A DNA stretch of 64,000 bases, taken from contig NC_092600.1 in the NCBI RefSeq assembly GCF_047663525.1, positions 930,001-994,000 of the forward strand, in the 5' to 3' direction. This document shows, in pieces, positions 32,135 through 43,930 of this stretch. The DNA comes from Anas platyrhynchos. Taxonomy: Eukaryota; Chordata; Aves; Anseriformes; Anatidae. The stretch's first letter is position 1. Every line of letters begins with the position of its first letter. The translations under genes and the position numbers were made by a program. The notes below the pieces were generated by a model. It searched no databases, was not told the origin of the DNA, and was given only the letters and a program-made list of their open reading frames with translations.

Positions 32135-33555
32135 ACAGTTGAGTTTATTTTATTTACTGGAATGTTTTACTCTGCATGTTTTAGTTCTGATTTTCTTTGG
32201 ATTAGCAGGCCTGATGCTCAAAGTCCTCTTTTTATTGAACAACATTATCTGCTGATGGAGCATGATGTCCTGTGTTTCTGCAAATAAGTTACAGTGATTG
32301 CCTTTACTAATGAGACCTAATTAAATACAGAATGCTTCTAAGAAGTATAAAAACTGGCATACTTCCTTGAGCATGTCAGGTTCTAAATACTCAAATATTG
32401 TTTTGTTGTTGACTAATTGAGCTTACCTTGCATGTATGGTTCATTTCTTAAAGCTTGCACTGATTTTTGTAGATTTCTCTTGCTGTGGTGACCGAAGTTA
32501 TTTATAACAACTTAACATGTAAGTAATCATCCTAGAAGTTGAGTGCAAAGGAGAAATGTTAAAATCCACCCATCTCCGTGTAGCACTAATTGCACAACTA
32601 CTGAGTTGGAAAGACCATATCAAAACGTATTTCTGTATATACATTGTCACAAAGTCCCTATTCTGACAGTGGAGGATGCTACATGCTCTACTTAAGCAGT
32701 GAGGTTTGACCTGATAGTTTCAGGAGCATTCTGTGTTCTTCAGACCACATTGTGGTGAATTCAGTGATGAATTTCCACCTAGGCTCCTGGGAGCAGGAAT
32801 GGAAGTAGGAAGAGGGAGTAGAAGTGGGTCGAAGACTAATTCACAGGGGGCTTCACAAAAACATAATATATCTAAACTGGTAGTCTTAAATATCCCCGGG
32901 TTCTGGTAGGTTAGTTAATGTGATTCCATTGACCCTGTTTATTGCCTTTCCAGAATCAATTCTATTGATTTCCTACTTTAACCTACTATAATACTGTTTT
33001 GTCCTAGAACCTGCTTCAATTTTAGTTACGTTTCAGACTATTTAATCTTACTGTCACATGGAATGAGAAGATTATGTGCTGTAATTCTTCACTCCCACAT
33101 TTGCCTTTAGTTATACTTAGGCTTTTTTTTTTTCCCTACTTTCCTAAATCTGAATTCTCCCCCACTGTCTGTTAACAGCAGTATTCTCATCCAGTTTTCT
33201 GATGAAGTGTTAATGCTACCTGCTTCACACTGCATTGTCTCTTGACATTTTCATGTTGCTCAGCTTAAAAGTGTTCATGTATGAATGCTGGTATTGCTTT
33301 TTTAAAGCTAATTGCTTTATCACGCCCACTCTTTAAATTACTTCCTATTGTACAAAGTTATATTAAAAGTTGCTTTTCCCAGTTTGTCTATTCAAAAGCA
33401 AAGTTTTGACAGCACCTGTGTGTTTCAGGTCATTTGTTTTGCTATGAGGCAACTGCTGACTCCCATTCAGTTTCAGTAAGCAAAATTTTTGTAAGCATCA
33501 ACAAATCATATGTCATTAAAGCTCGTTGTTGAGCTGTCAAACCTCTGTCAAACAC

Positions 33556-33690
33556 TGACAGGTGTGGGCATCAGGCACCTCTCTAGGAGGCCAGTTCCAG
33601 CGTTTGACCACTCTTAAGGTATAGAAATCTTTCCTCGTGTAGTCAGAACTTTCCCTGGCGCAGCTTTGGGCCGCTCCCACGCTGGCTTCT
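33556..33690 (-). mobile_element. CR1 LINE fragment
   Basis: On the plus strand the order is 'cacctctctaggaggccagttccagcgtttgaccactct', 'aagg.atagaaatctttcct', then 'ccctggcgcagctttgggccgctcccacgc'. This is the reverse complement of the CR1 3' region upstream of its terminus (compare 'ggcagcctgttccagtg..tgaccacc', 'gaagaaatttttcc' and 'cccctggcgcaactttgagccattccc'). The terminal repeat itself is absent. The copy is diverged. Confidence 0.85.
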
Positions 33691-36600
33691 CTCTCAGTCA
33701 CCTTATTTCCATGAACTTGAATGGTTCAGACTTGGTTACTGCAAAGAACACCTCTTTGGGTTTGTAGTGAGAAGCTGGAGTGCTCTTAGGCTTGTCTCCA
33801 AGCATCGGCACAGGGATGTCTTCACTGCATGACCTGTGTGCAAGGGACCCAGGACCCCCAGGGAGCGGCGGGCGCAGCAGGGCACAGTGCTTTGGGGGGC
33901 GAGGGTCGGGCTGGGGCACGGCCTGGCAGCAGCCACGGGTGGTCACCCACTGACGGTGTGCTGGTTCCTCCCAAAGCTGCTGCGGAGTCTGCTATGTGCT
34001 TTAGGAACCACACGAGCTAAAAGAGCAGCCAGCAGTTTGTGGTACTGCCGCGGGTTGTGCCGCAGGAGCAGGTTTGCAGAAGAGCGAACATCTTTCTGTG
34101 GACAAGCATTCACATGCTGCAACTTTAACAAAAATGATTTAAACAAAAAGGAGCGGAATAACTGGGGCTTGCTGTTTCCCACATCTCCACTGGGTGGGCC
34201 TGCAGCATATCTGATGTGCGACCGCAGGCAGCATCGCTGTGAGGGAGGGCTTGGGGCCGGCACAGCTCAGCATCAGGAAGGTTTCCTCCTCCGCTTGCCC
34301 TCTTTGCCTCCCGTGACATCAGCAGCAGTTACACCCCCAGGTAGCCAAACCGCTGATGTCTGGCTGGATTTCTGCTCCATGTAATGGGCAAGGCCCTCAC
34401 GTCAGTCATGGCCTGTCAATTCAGCAGAGATGCTGTGTGTGCCAGGAAGCCCTCCTGGCAGTGGGAAAGCTCTGCTGCGTCCCTTCCTTTCTATACAGCT
34501 CTAATTTTTCTGACCAGGTTTTCTCTTCACACTACTAAGAAGTCTCTTCATTTTCTTTACGCAGTCCAAAAGCATGAGAAATTGTTTTTCACCAGATAAT
34601 CCGCTGCCCTCCCAGCTGCTGGGAGATGCAGGCAGGCTCCTCCCTGTGTGGCCCACCCTGTGCTGTAGCACTCATGGGCACCTCTTTCCCATGTGAGGTG
34701 CTGCATCCTCCCAGAGATACATTTCTTAATTCAGTTAACTAGCAGCCCTCCAGAACTGAAACAATTAATTTACACAACCTATGGGGAAAAAAAAAAAACT
34801 AAAAGTGTTTAAAAATATTTTGTTTTATTGTTACTTTAGAAGTTACAAGCACTACCATCTCAAGATGTGGGGACCTCAGTTATTTACTGTGATTATCCTT
34901 GAGCATCCTGCAAGACAGGGAAGCTCCTCATCCTGTCCTGTAGATGAGGACTGACCTAAGGAGCTGTATGCAGCTTTTCCAGGGCCTGCTGCATTTGGTC
35001 ATCTTTATCCCAGCAGAACATAATGAGGTTGCTCTCCAGGGGTGGATTCCCAGGCCAGTTCTCTGGGACACAGCTTGAAAGTGGGAGGAGATTTTATAAT
35101 TGGAAAGTCTGTCAGCCGCATTTGCCAGCTTTGTGCTTTCCCAACCAAAGCCAGCAGGCCATTAGCCAAACAGCAGTCCCTGCTTTGAGAACTGCAGGCA
35201 TTGTGCTCATAAGGGTTGTTTTTTTTTTTTTTTGTTTTGTTTTTTTCCCTCCTATTATTTTTGCTTTATTGAAGGAAGCACTGACATTAAAAAACAGGGA
35301 TTCTCTGCTCCTCATCAGGAATGGTAAAGTGGAATATTGTCTAAAATTAGACACTAGTCCTGGAATAGGCCTCTTTCAAAAATCGTACTGCAATTACACG
35401 TCTCTAGGAAGAAGGGCGTTGCTCTATTTCTTTACACACTAAGCTCCACCACATCATTCTTGGGATTACAATGCTCTTACAATATACGTTTCTATTATGT
35501 TTTTCCCAATATTCTTGCTTTTCTGTTGCTGGCAGAGAAATACCAACATTACCAACTGACCCACCAGGCCCATTTGCTGTTCAGTCGTGGAATTTGCGCC
35601 CGCTTTCATGCAGCAGCTGTGGCCAAAGGCAAGCAGCACTGTGTGCTCCCATCGGAAAGGTGCCCCTGCCTGCGCTGAGCCTGTCCCTCTGTCCCTCTGA
35701 GTGCCCAGCACCGCTGCAGCGACGTGAAACTGCCCTCAGGCTCTGAACCAGGCTCTGCCAAAGCCATCCTTACCTGGCCGTGTTTGCTCCAGTCTGGAGA
35801 TCAATGCTAAGGGAAGTCAGGCAAGTGACTGAGCTGTTTCAGGCCTTTTGGCAGCAAGCACCAGCAAAGGCTTATCTTCAGCAGTTATTATGAATTCAAA
35901 GTCAAGGCCATTTGGGCCTCGGGGTAAAATCCAGAGGTTCTTACTGAGGGTGTGATTTATCCCTCTCACCCTGCTAGGTAACAGTTTCTCAGTTCTTTTT
36001 CAGGCAAAATTCCCACTTAGCTCAACAGGAGACTGAGCTGACTCAACAACATGAATATTTGGCCAATAATTGTCAGGCAAATCAGGACAAATAGCCTCAT
36101 TTACAAGCAAACCCGCCAGGCTAGGACATTTGGCTAGTGCCTATACAGCAGCCAGTGTCAGAGCCGAGCAATGGCAGCTCCTGAGTCTGCCCTCGGACTG
36201 CCTGCATCTACAGGCACAATTTCGGTATTGGTAGGTCGATGCCAGCTCCCAATCCTCAGAAATGTACAGAGTCCAAAACGCGTGTTCAGAGAGGACTTTT
36301 ATTTTAGTAAGTGACATAATCTGCAGAAATGAACGTCCCACTTAAAAACTTCTTGTATTAACCTGTTCGTGTTCAATTGCCCCAAAGTGTGGAAGCTAGT
36401 ATTGTCCTAATGACATCAAGACACAAGCTAAAGACCCATGACAGGCTATAGAGAATTTTAATGTTTAGTGCCTTTTCCTTTATTTATTTAATCTTTATTA
36501 ATATGAGTCATTCTGATTGTTTTAGTGGCTGGTTCAAATGTTAATTGTCAGTAGGAAAAGATAATCTAGCATCTTGGCAAGGCTCTGCTGGTAGTGTGGC

Positions 36601-37692
36601 TGCTTTATTGAATCACAGATGGAAACATTTAAATTCAGGATGATTTTCTCATTCCAGTGTTTTGTCCGAATTAAAAATTATTGCTTCAGACAAGGTTAGG
36701 AGATCTAAAAAAGGCAGTGTCTGCACTTAACTAATGCCAACAGCAGATGTCACATTACTTGCCACTCTGCCTCCTCACAGATTCATTGGACCACATTCTG
36801 CCAAATACCCATTTGGTTTATTTTAAAGGCCTTGAACCTGCAAGGTACAGAATTAACTTTAATCATTTTATATGAGATTTGAGAAATTTTAACATTCCCC
36901 TTGAGGAAACAGAGCATGTTTTCTATCTTTTGGAATAGACTGTTCCAGGAAAGTCAAACGGGGCTCTCTGCGGAGCGGATACACCGTGGAAACCACAAAC
37001 TTCTGGCCAGCTCATCACCATCCCATCACACTCAGCAAAGATCAGCCTGGTGGCTGCGCTCAGTGGAACTGGATTTAATTTTTCTGAAGCAAGGCCTCAG
37101 GTGGCTCTCTGGCAGCCGTGTGTTTGCCAGCCTCACCGCCCTCCTCCAGCACCCCGCTTGGTTCCCGGTCAGCCCCGCTGCGGTGGGTGCAGGCAGGCAG
37201 TGGGCAGCCCCATTTCTCCAGCATGGAGAGCAGCTGTGGGGCTGGACACGGCCCCCTGGGGTCTGCACCAACTTCCCAGTTCTGCCCGCTGCACGAGGGG
37301 CTGCACTTTGCTCCCTGGGCCACGTCAGCCCCCAGAGCACTACCTGCCCCCTGCCCTGCCCCTGCACCAGCCGGGGACGCAGCTGGGCTGGGTGGTCCCA
37401 GGGACAGCCCCAGCCAGGAGCGGTGGGTTTCTGGCAGGTTTCTGACCCACCCGTCAAAGCTCCAGCTGGAGGGAAATGACACGATCTCCCCTGAACACCT
37501 TGTCACTGCTTTGCTAACTTTATGATTAGAAAATGGTCCGTGATGTCAGGCTTATTTCTTCGTATTTCTTCCTTCCTTTAATGTACGTTATTATTACTAC
37601 TCTATCCACAATAGAGATGAAAGACAGCTTATTCTCTTCCCTTTGGCAGCAGCCTCTTACATAATGGTCCCCCATCATTCTTCTCTGTTCTT

Positions 37693-37722
37693 AAAAAAAA
37701 AAAGAAAAACAACAAAAAAAAA
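37693..37722 (+). repeat. A-rich low-complexity tract
   Basis: Runs of A interrupted by single G and C residues. No flanking mobile element recognised. Confidence 0.8.
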
Positions 37723-40700
37723 GCACTGTTTGGCTATCCACTGCAATCCCTAAATCCTCCTCTACAGAAATACTACTGAGCCCATGGTTAAACATCTCGT
37801 TTATATGCATTGATACTTCTTTAAAATGGGATTGTGCACTTTACTGAATGCCTTCCTAGCAGTTCTGATCATTTTTCTCTGATTTATGCAGATCAATTTG
37901 AAGTCTAATCCTGTCTCCAATGGGATTGCAATGCCTTCCATTTTGCTATCATCCCTTACAACCCCCCATTGCTCCTTCTTATCACCTCATTTTCTTCTAT
38001 ATATTTATGGACTGATCCTTTTAATTGTTTTCCAGCCTTCCTATGGGCATTAATGGTTGTTCCTTAGGTTCCCCTTTTAAAAAGTAAGGCTTTAATTGTT
38101 CCTCTGTAACTACAGTGTTTATGGCTCCATCCCTGCACTTGCTGCATGTGTTCTCAAGACGACTGCAGGTGGCTGAGGAATTGTTCTGTCCAGTTGCCTG
38201 AGAGTCTTTTAGTATCATTTAATAAACCTCCATGACACACAATTTACAGAAATAGACTTCATCTTTTACAGGTTTAGGCATTTGGTCATAGCTTGTGGTT
38301 TGATGAGGACTGACATCTGAGGGCATGTTAACCTCCCTATCATAGTTCAGCACTTGCTTTCTTTCCCTGTTAAGAAGTAGTCTCATACTTTACTTTCACT
38401 TTTCCTTCTAATGTATCCATAAAAAAAATTAGTCTTGCTTCCAGCTTTTTTTTTATTGTTGACTTACTCCTCTTCCTTTTACCTTAGTATAGGCTGTTCT
38501 TTTTTCATCGTTTTTACTAGAAGAGCAGGCATCAAATTTTCTTTGGTTCATTTACTGTCACCAACCATTGAGATGCTATTTACAGAAAAAGCTGAAATAA
38601 TCAGACTAAAGTATTATAAACGATACTCCATATTTTAACCTTCTCAGTGCCTCTTGGATGTACAATTTCACCACTGAGTATTTGGTGTCTACTTCAGTCT
38701 CTAAGTACATACAAAATGGTGGCTCTAAGTGCCTGTGGATTATACAACATACAAGAAGAGGGTTCTTGTTTTGCTTTGAATGCTGGGGGACCATTTGCTC
38801 AATGCTCTGCAAATCGGGTCTCTGATTTTACCAGCCAACCTTGAGTTAAACCAATCTGGGAATTAACTGGCCCAAGTTCAGTTAATCAGTTATAAAATGG
38901 GTTTGCTATTTCTGGAGCTAACTGTCTGTGGAAGAGTATGGGGGAGTTGTTTGAAGGCAGACCAAAACAGCAGAAGCAAAACAGAGCAACACCGTTTTTA
39001 ACAATGCAAGGCTAAAGGTAAGTACTGCAGTATGAATGGAGCCTGCATGTGCAAGTTACAATTCAGATGCTTTTCACATAAAAAACATACACCTCAGTAA
39101 AATAATTAAGTCATTTGATTATATTTTATTTGAATAAAAGGCCACAACAATTATAGTGTTTAAAAGTTAAAGAATGAGAAGGGATTTATGAATATAATCT
39201 TATGTGGAAAAAGGATGCCCCAAGTAGGGATTTCAGTAGCAATGATTCAGTAACATCTGCTTGATTAGCTACGGTTGGCTTTAACATTATCTCCATCTAT
39301 TTTGTACTCCCTTGGAATTTTTATAATCTAAATCCTTTCATCTAAACTAGTTACCTATCATGTAATAGCAAGTTTGATCTAGTGGTTAAGAATTTACAAT
39401 TTTATATGTCAGTATCCAATTTCTGAGCGATGCAGATATTTCACGTTAATTCCATTACCTTTTATATAGAATCCATATTTATTCAGATGTTTACACAATC
39501 AAGATAACAGTATTGAAGCCATAGGGTAGTTTATTTCTATTCATTTATTTAACAATGTTTAAATAAATTATCTGTTTTAAATATTAAGGTTTGTGGGAGA
39601 TTTTTTTTTTTTTTAATTGAGCAGGCCTCTCTTTCTCATTTCAGTCCTTAATCTCTGGCGATTTCACTGTCATATCTGAATAAAGCACTAGAATTAGGTT
39701 TTAAATATGCATATTGACAAAAGACAAGATCATAATTCCAAATGATTGATTGGTGCAAGCCCACATCATTGGATCCTTCACTCCTTCGCACCACCGTTAA
39801 TTTGGAATAAATTTGCAGCAATCAAGTGATTTTAACTGGTGTGATAAGTATGAAGATCTTAATGTTCTGCCTGAGCTTTAATTGAGCTTAAAAGGCCTAA
39901 TTCTGCCTCAAATCTATTCTTATTTTTGTTTCAGATCTGGAGTGAATGTACAGCTTAAATTTGAAAATGAGCCTCCTGTCTACATATTAGCTAGTGATAG
40001 TTCTCCCACCCAGTCAATTCTTCCATTAAGAGGCTCAAACTTTCATACACGGATTTAGGACACAGAGCAGCCATTCCAATGCACTGCTTTAGCTGCTAAG
40101 TCTGTTTTATAGCAGATCATTTAAACATATGCATGTATGGAATGAGATTACATTTTCCACATGTTACTCCTATCGCTTCTTGTAAGATCTGTTGCAAATA
40201 TACAGCGATTCATTTAGAGAGTCCCAGGAGGGAATAACCCACAAAAGGTCTCAGAGCTTCAGAGTGAGGTAAATAGCAGGTCGTAATATATTTAACAAAT
40301 GATCACGAAGAACACAGAAAGAGAGAGAGGAAAAATACATTCCCTGGCAATACGTTGCTTCAGCATGAGCATCAGAAACACTGTTCCGTCAGGACTATTT
40401 TCTTGTCTTTCCCTGTGTAAATAAATCCTTGCAGTGAGCACAGTGAGGATGAGGATGCCCGGAGCCTCCCAGCCCAGATCTCTGGTACCCAGCCCAGGGG
40501 CTGGAGGATGCTCCCGCTGCGTGGTGGGAGCGGTGCAAATGCTGCCATGCTGCTGCTGGACCTGCTGGGTTGGCACTCCAAATACTCCTTCCTTCTCGCC
40601 CTCCAGTGATAAATGTTACTGAATCACCTCTCTCCATCATGTAGTATATGTGAATGTGGCAAGAATACGTGATCTATTAAAATAATCTCATTTTGAGTAG

Positions 40701-41018
40701 CATGAAACTATTCAAATTAGATTACTTCAGATTGTGTGTTTAAAAGCAAAGACTTTCTTATTTTGTCATTAAATATATACCTTAGCAACATCATATAGCA
40801 CATGCAACTCAGCCAAAAAGATGCATCAAGCAGATAAGAAAAATACTGTTTTCCACTAGTACAGCAATTCTGCAGCACGATACCTTTTTCTTACCCCAGA
40901 GTCCAGCTCTAGTGAGAAAAAAATAAAATAAATATATGACCTGGAGAATCTCTGTGAATTGAAACTTAGCAGAGTTTTATATACTGGGAATCCTGAAGGA
41001 CCTTAAATACTTAAGGTA

Positions 41019-41022
<4 letters not shown>

Positions 41023-41054
<32 letters not shown>
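41023..41054. repeat. (AT)16 microsatellite
   Basis: Uninterrupted alternating A and T, 32 bases. Confidence 0.95.
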
Positions 41055-41056
<2 letters not shown>

Positions 41057-42477
41057 TCAATATCATATGGTCTGTTTCCTTGCCAATGCAGAGCTATTCC
41101 TTCCTATGCATAACCCAGGCTACTTTTAAACATGCTAATGACTTGCCACCGCATTGCTGAAAGGAGGCAATGCATCCCTAAATAGAGAAGGTATCTTCCT
41201 TATGTAACAGTGAATTCCCCTTTAACCAGAAACTGGAAACATACATTAGAGAAATAAAACAATAGTTGTTGTCTTTCTTCCACAATCCTTAAGTTAAATG
41301 ACTTCATTAATTTGAAGGGATTCTTGCTCCTGTTTCTTTCTGATTAATTCTGACTGTCTGTATGAAGAGTGGGTATATTCTTTGTGTGCACAGCATTTTT
41401 GAAGAGATGCTAATGTTCTCATGCCGTAAGTAGCCCTGAAGTATTCACATTCAGCTCTCCCAGTTTCTACCTCCAGAACATTTGTTTGCCTGTTTTCACT
41501 CTGGATTGCTCAGCAGATGATTGAATAATCACAGAGGCCATTTCTTGTTCCTTCATTATTTTTGAAAGCAAATATAGGCAGAATTCAAGACCCTGGAGAA
41601 AATACAGCTTTACTAAATTTTGAAATTGTAAAGTGCTGGCAGCAGCTAGATAATACCCATTAAAACATCAAGCTGAAGCTCTGAAACATCTCTTCAGTTT
41701 ACATAGTATTTCAGCTGGAAGTATGTTCTACGGGAGTTTTTTCCATGGAAACCTGAAGTGTAATCCCCCAAACAACTCACTTCACTCTAATATATATGGG
41801 CTTAATGTTTAGATACCACCCAGCTATGTTAGTCTGGTTGCTATGGTCCTGTTTTCTTTTTTATATAGCCTTTGATTAATACACTGACCACTGAAAGAAG
41901 ACGGGGGACTGGTATATGAAAATGCCATGCGGAGCTCACTGGGTAGAGATGGGCTCACTAGATGCAGAAGCTCTGTTAGCGTCTTCCAAGAAACTCTGGC
42001 ACTATAAACAGTCTTGGCCTGTGCTTATATAGTACTTCAGTCCCCTCCACACCGCTGCCAAGATTTCTCCTTGCAGATTTTTTTCGCCCATCATCCCCAC
42101 CCCATTACTTGGTGCCTGAGCCTGCTCATGGCTCGGCGAGGTGCCTGCGGCTTGCAGCACATCCTGCTCGCCCCAGCTCCAGCCTCCCTCCAACCAGGAT
42201 TAGTGTTGTTAATGACCCGATACCGGTGGCTTACACCACAGACAGAAGCAGGCTCAGACTCAAGCAAGGTGACAAATTTTCAGATGTTATTTCTTGGCAG
42301 AAGTGTTGACTTTCAAGCACAAGGGTAACCCATGAATGCAACGCTTGGTGAAGCTGGGCCAGCCAACAAAGCTTCATGGATTATTATTCTATTAATCCGC
42401 TACAGTTTTCTCCCACTAAAAAATACCTTTCCCCTCTTTACCAGTCTCAGCCAATCCTGTTTGTAAGGAAGTTGGTT

Positions 42478-42600
42478 AATTATCACCGCCTCTATATCAC
42501 AGAGGGAGAAACTGAGACTTGGGGAAGTGCAATGCTTCGTCTTGGGGACACTCAGCAGGCTGGGCAGAACCACAGCCTAGGGCCCCATTTGTAGCACCCA
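42478..42600 (-). mobile_element. MIR-like SINE remnant
   Basis: On the plus strand the segment has the order 'ttatcaccgc...atcacagagggagaaactgagacttgggg', then 'cagcaggctgggcagaacca'. This tracks the reverse complement of the MIR core and 3' part (compare 'cagatgaggaaactgaggctcagagaggt' and 'cacacagc..gtggcagagcc'). MIR copies are ancient in amniotes and rare and diverged in birds. This is resemblance recalled from consensus features, not an alignment. Confidence 0.55.
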
Positions 42601-43639
42601 CTGCCCTGCTGAGGGAACCAGAACAAAAATAGATCTTTACCTTTTGGTCCTAATCAATACCATTATAAGGCACGTAACTGCATAGTTTCCTGAACCAATA
42701 AACTTTTAAACTGTTATAGTTTTGTATCTGTGTTTTCTCAACCCTTCTCTCTGCTCTCAGGCTTTATTTTAACTCATCTTCTGTGGGATTTGTCTGAACA
42801 TACATAGATATCTGTAATGCAGATGTAGACATATGAGTGAATCATTTGAGGCTTTGCAGGCAATGGAAAGAAATAAGCTCTACAAGGCACTTTTCTTATC
42901 TTAAAGTAGCAGCTGTAATAAGTCAGATGAATCACAGCCTTTGACCGTAAAGGCAGGCCGGGCTGACTCAGATGCACAGCCAAGACCTCTGTTACTTGCA
43001 AGATGAATGCTACAGACAGCTGATAGCAAGGTGGGCTCACCGTGTGCCCAGTCCTCCTTGCAGCAGGAGAACTCCTGTGCAAGAAGCATCTTCAGAGAGA
43101 CACCTGCAAATCAAGGCCAAGATTTAGCAAACTAAAAAGTTGGGCAGCGATGCACTGCCCCAGTGCCATTGCTGGAATCAAACTGGCTGCTAGAAAATGT
43201 GGTGCCTTACAGGTGGGAGCACACTGGCCACACAAAAGAATGTTGTGACAAGGCCACTGGGAGGGTCCCCAAACTTCCCTGTATAAAGCGTGAGCAGGAC
43301 TGGAGCATCCTACACCACTGATGTGGAATTGTTCTAGGAGAAGGAGCACCAATAATGAACCAGAGGGTTCCAAACACTTCTCACAAAGTCTCTCTGGCCT
43401 TGCTTTTTAAGCAAAATATCCTGAAAAGTTAAAACACAAGATCAATAAGGGAAAAAAGCAGAGCAAATATAACTTGATCCCCAACCCACTGGGGACGTTG
43501 CAGGCAGCAGGAGGAAAGGTAAGGCGAGCCCAGAGCAGCGGTGGGCAGCGTCCAGGTAGGGTTGGTGTCCTCCACCCCCCTGAGCCTTCCGCCTAAATCC
43601 TCGGGCGCTGCTGGACACAAAACCACTGTGAGAGCTAAA

Positions 43640-43930
43640 AACCAGGCAAGAACACGGAGTGCCCGCTCCGTCAGGCCACGAGATGGCAGTCGGTGCACGC
43701 CGGCCCCGCGCCCCGTGTGCCGCCCGCCCGGGGCTCCCCAGCGCCGCCGGGCTCCTCTGCAGCCAGCTCCGCTCCCTCGCCTCAGCACTGAGGCAGAGCC
43801 ACAAAAACACTGCGGGGACAGGGAGGTGGCCGGGGGCACCGAGCCAGGACATCCTCTCGGTGGTGCTGGATGAAGCCGCGGGTCTGACACGCGGCGCTGA
43901 AGGAGCGGTGGTGCACCGGGAGCACCCCTC
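43640..43930. promoter_or_regulatory. Small CpG-rich patch (orphan CpG-island candidate)
   Basis: A roughly 290-base GC-rich block with many CpG dinucleotides (for example the GCCGGCCCCGCGCCCC stretch near 43700) lies far from any recognised gene start. Open frames on both strands are a by-product of composition. It contains a good CTCF-type motif at 43676-43690. Confidence 0.5.
43676..43690 (+). promoter_or_regulatory. CTCF-type motif
   Basis: CCACGAGATGGCAGT matches the degenerate CTCF core (CCASYAGRKGGCRSY) at 14 of 15 positions, with a preceding GG also as in the extended consensus. The single mismatch (G at the Y position) creates a CpG inside the site. Confidence 0.55.

Larger units (their letters stand above)
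30301..32150 (+). other. YIPF5: Probable YIPF5 3' UTR
   Basis: After the stop codon the sequence is AT-rich and free of interspersed repeats for about 1.9 kb. Polyadenylation hexamers AATAAA occur at 30746-30751, 31840-31845 and 32129-32134. It contains a G-run cluster at 30603-30666 and a perfect 13-base inverted repeat at 31605-31636. The true end cannot be fixed from sequence alone. The first and last hexamers would give 3' UTRs of roughly 0.47 and 1.85 kb. Confidence 0.65.
32151..42470. other. Gene-free intergenic region downstream of YIPF5
   Basis: No coding exon is supported. Longer frames at 33.8-34.4 and 36.9-37.5 kb overlap equally long frames on the other strand, have biased GC-rich composition and resemble no family. 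Named content: a CR1 fragment (about 33556-33690), A-rich tracts (37693-37722), and an (AT)n tract (41023-41054). Other segments, such as 39640-40060, are AT-rich and full of TAAT/ATTA cores. Confidence 0.75.

Noticed and set aside
36901-37525. Cluster of four overlapping open frames (up to 192 codons) on both strands
   Set aside because: GC-rich composition explains the lack of stops. No splice-linked exons, no domain and no promoter were recognised.
38858-38905. MIR-like fragment (cagttataaaatggg)
   Set aside because: Only a short block resembles MIR and the flanks do not follow the consensus.
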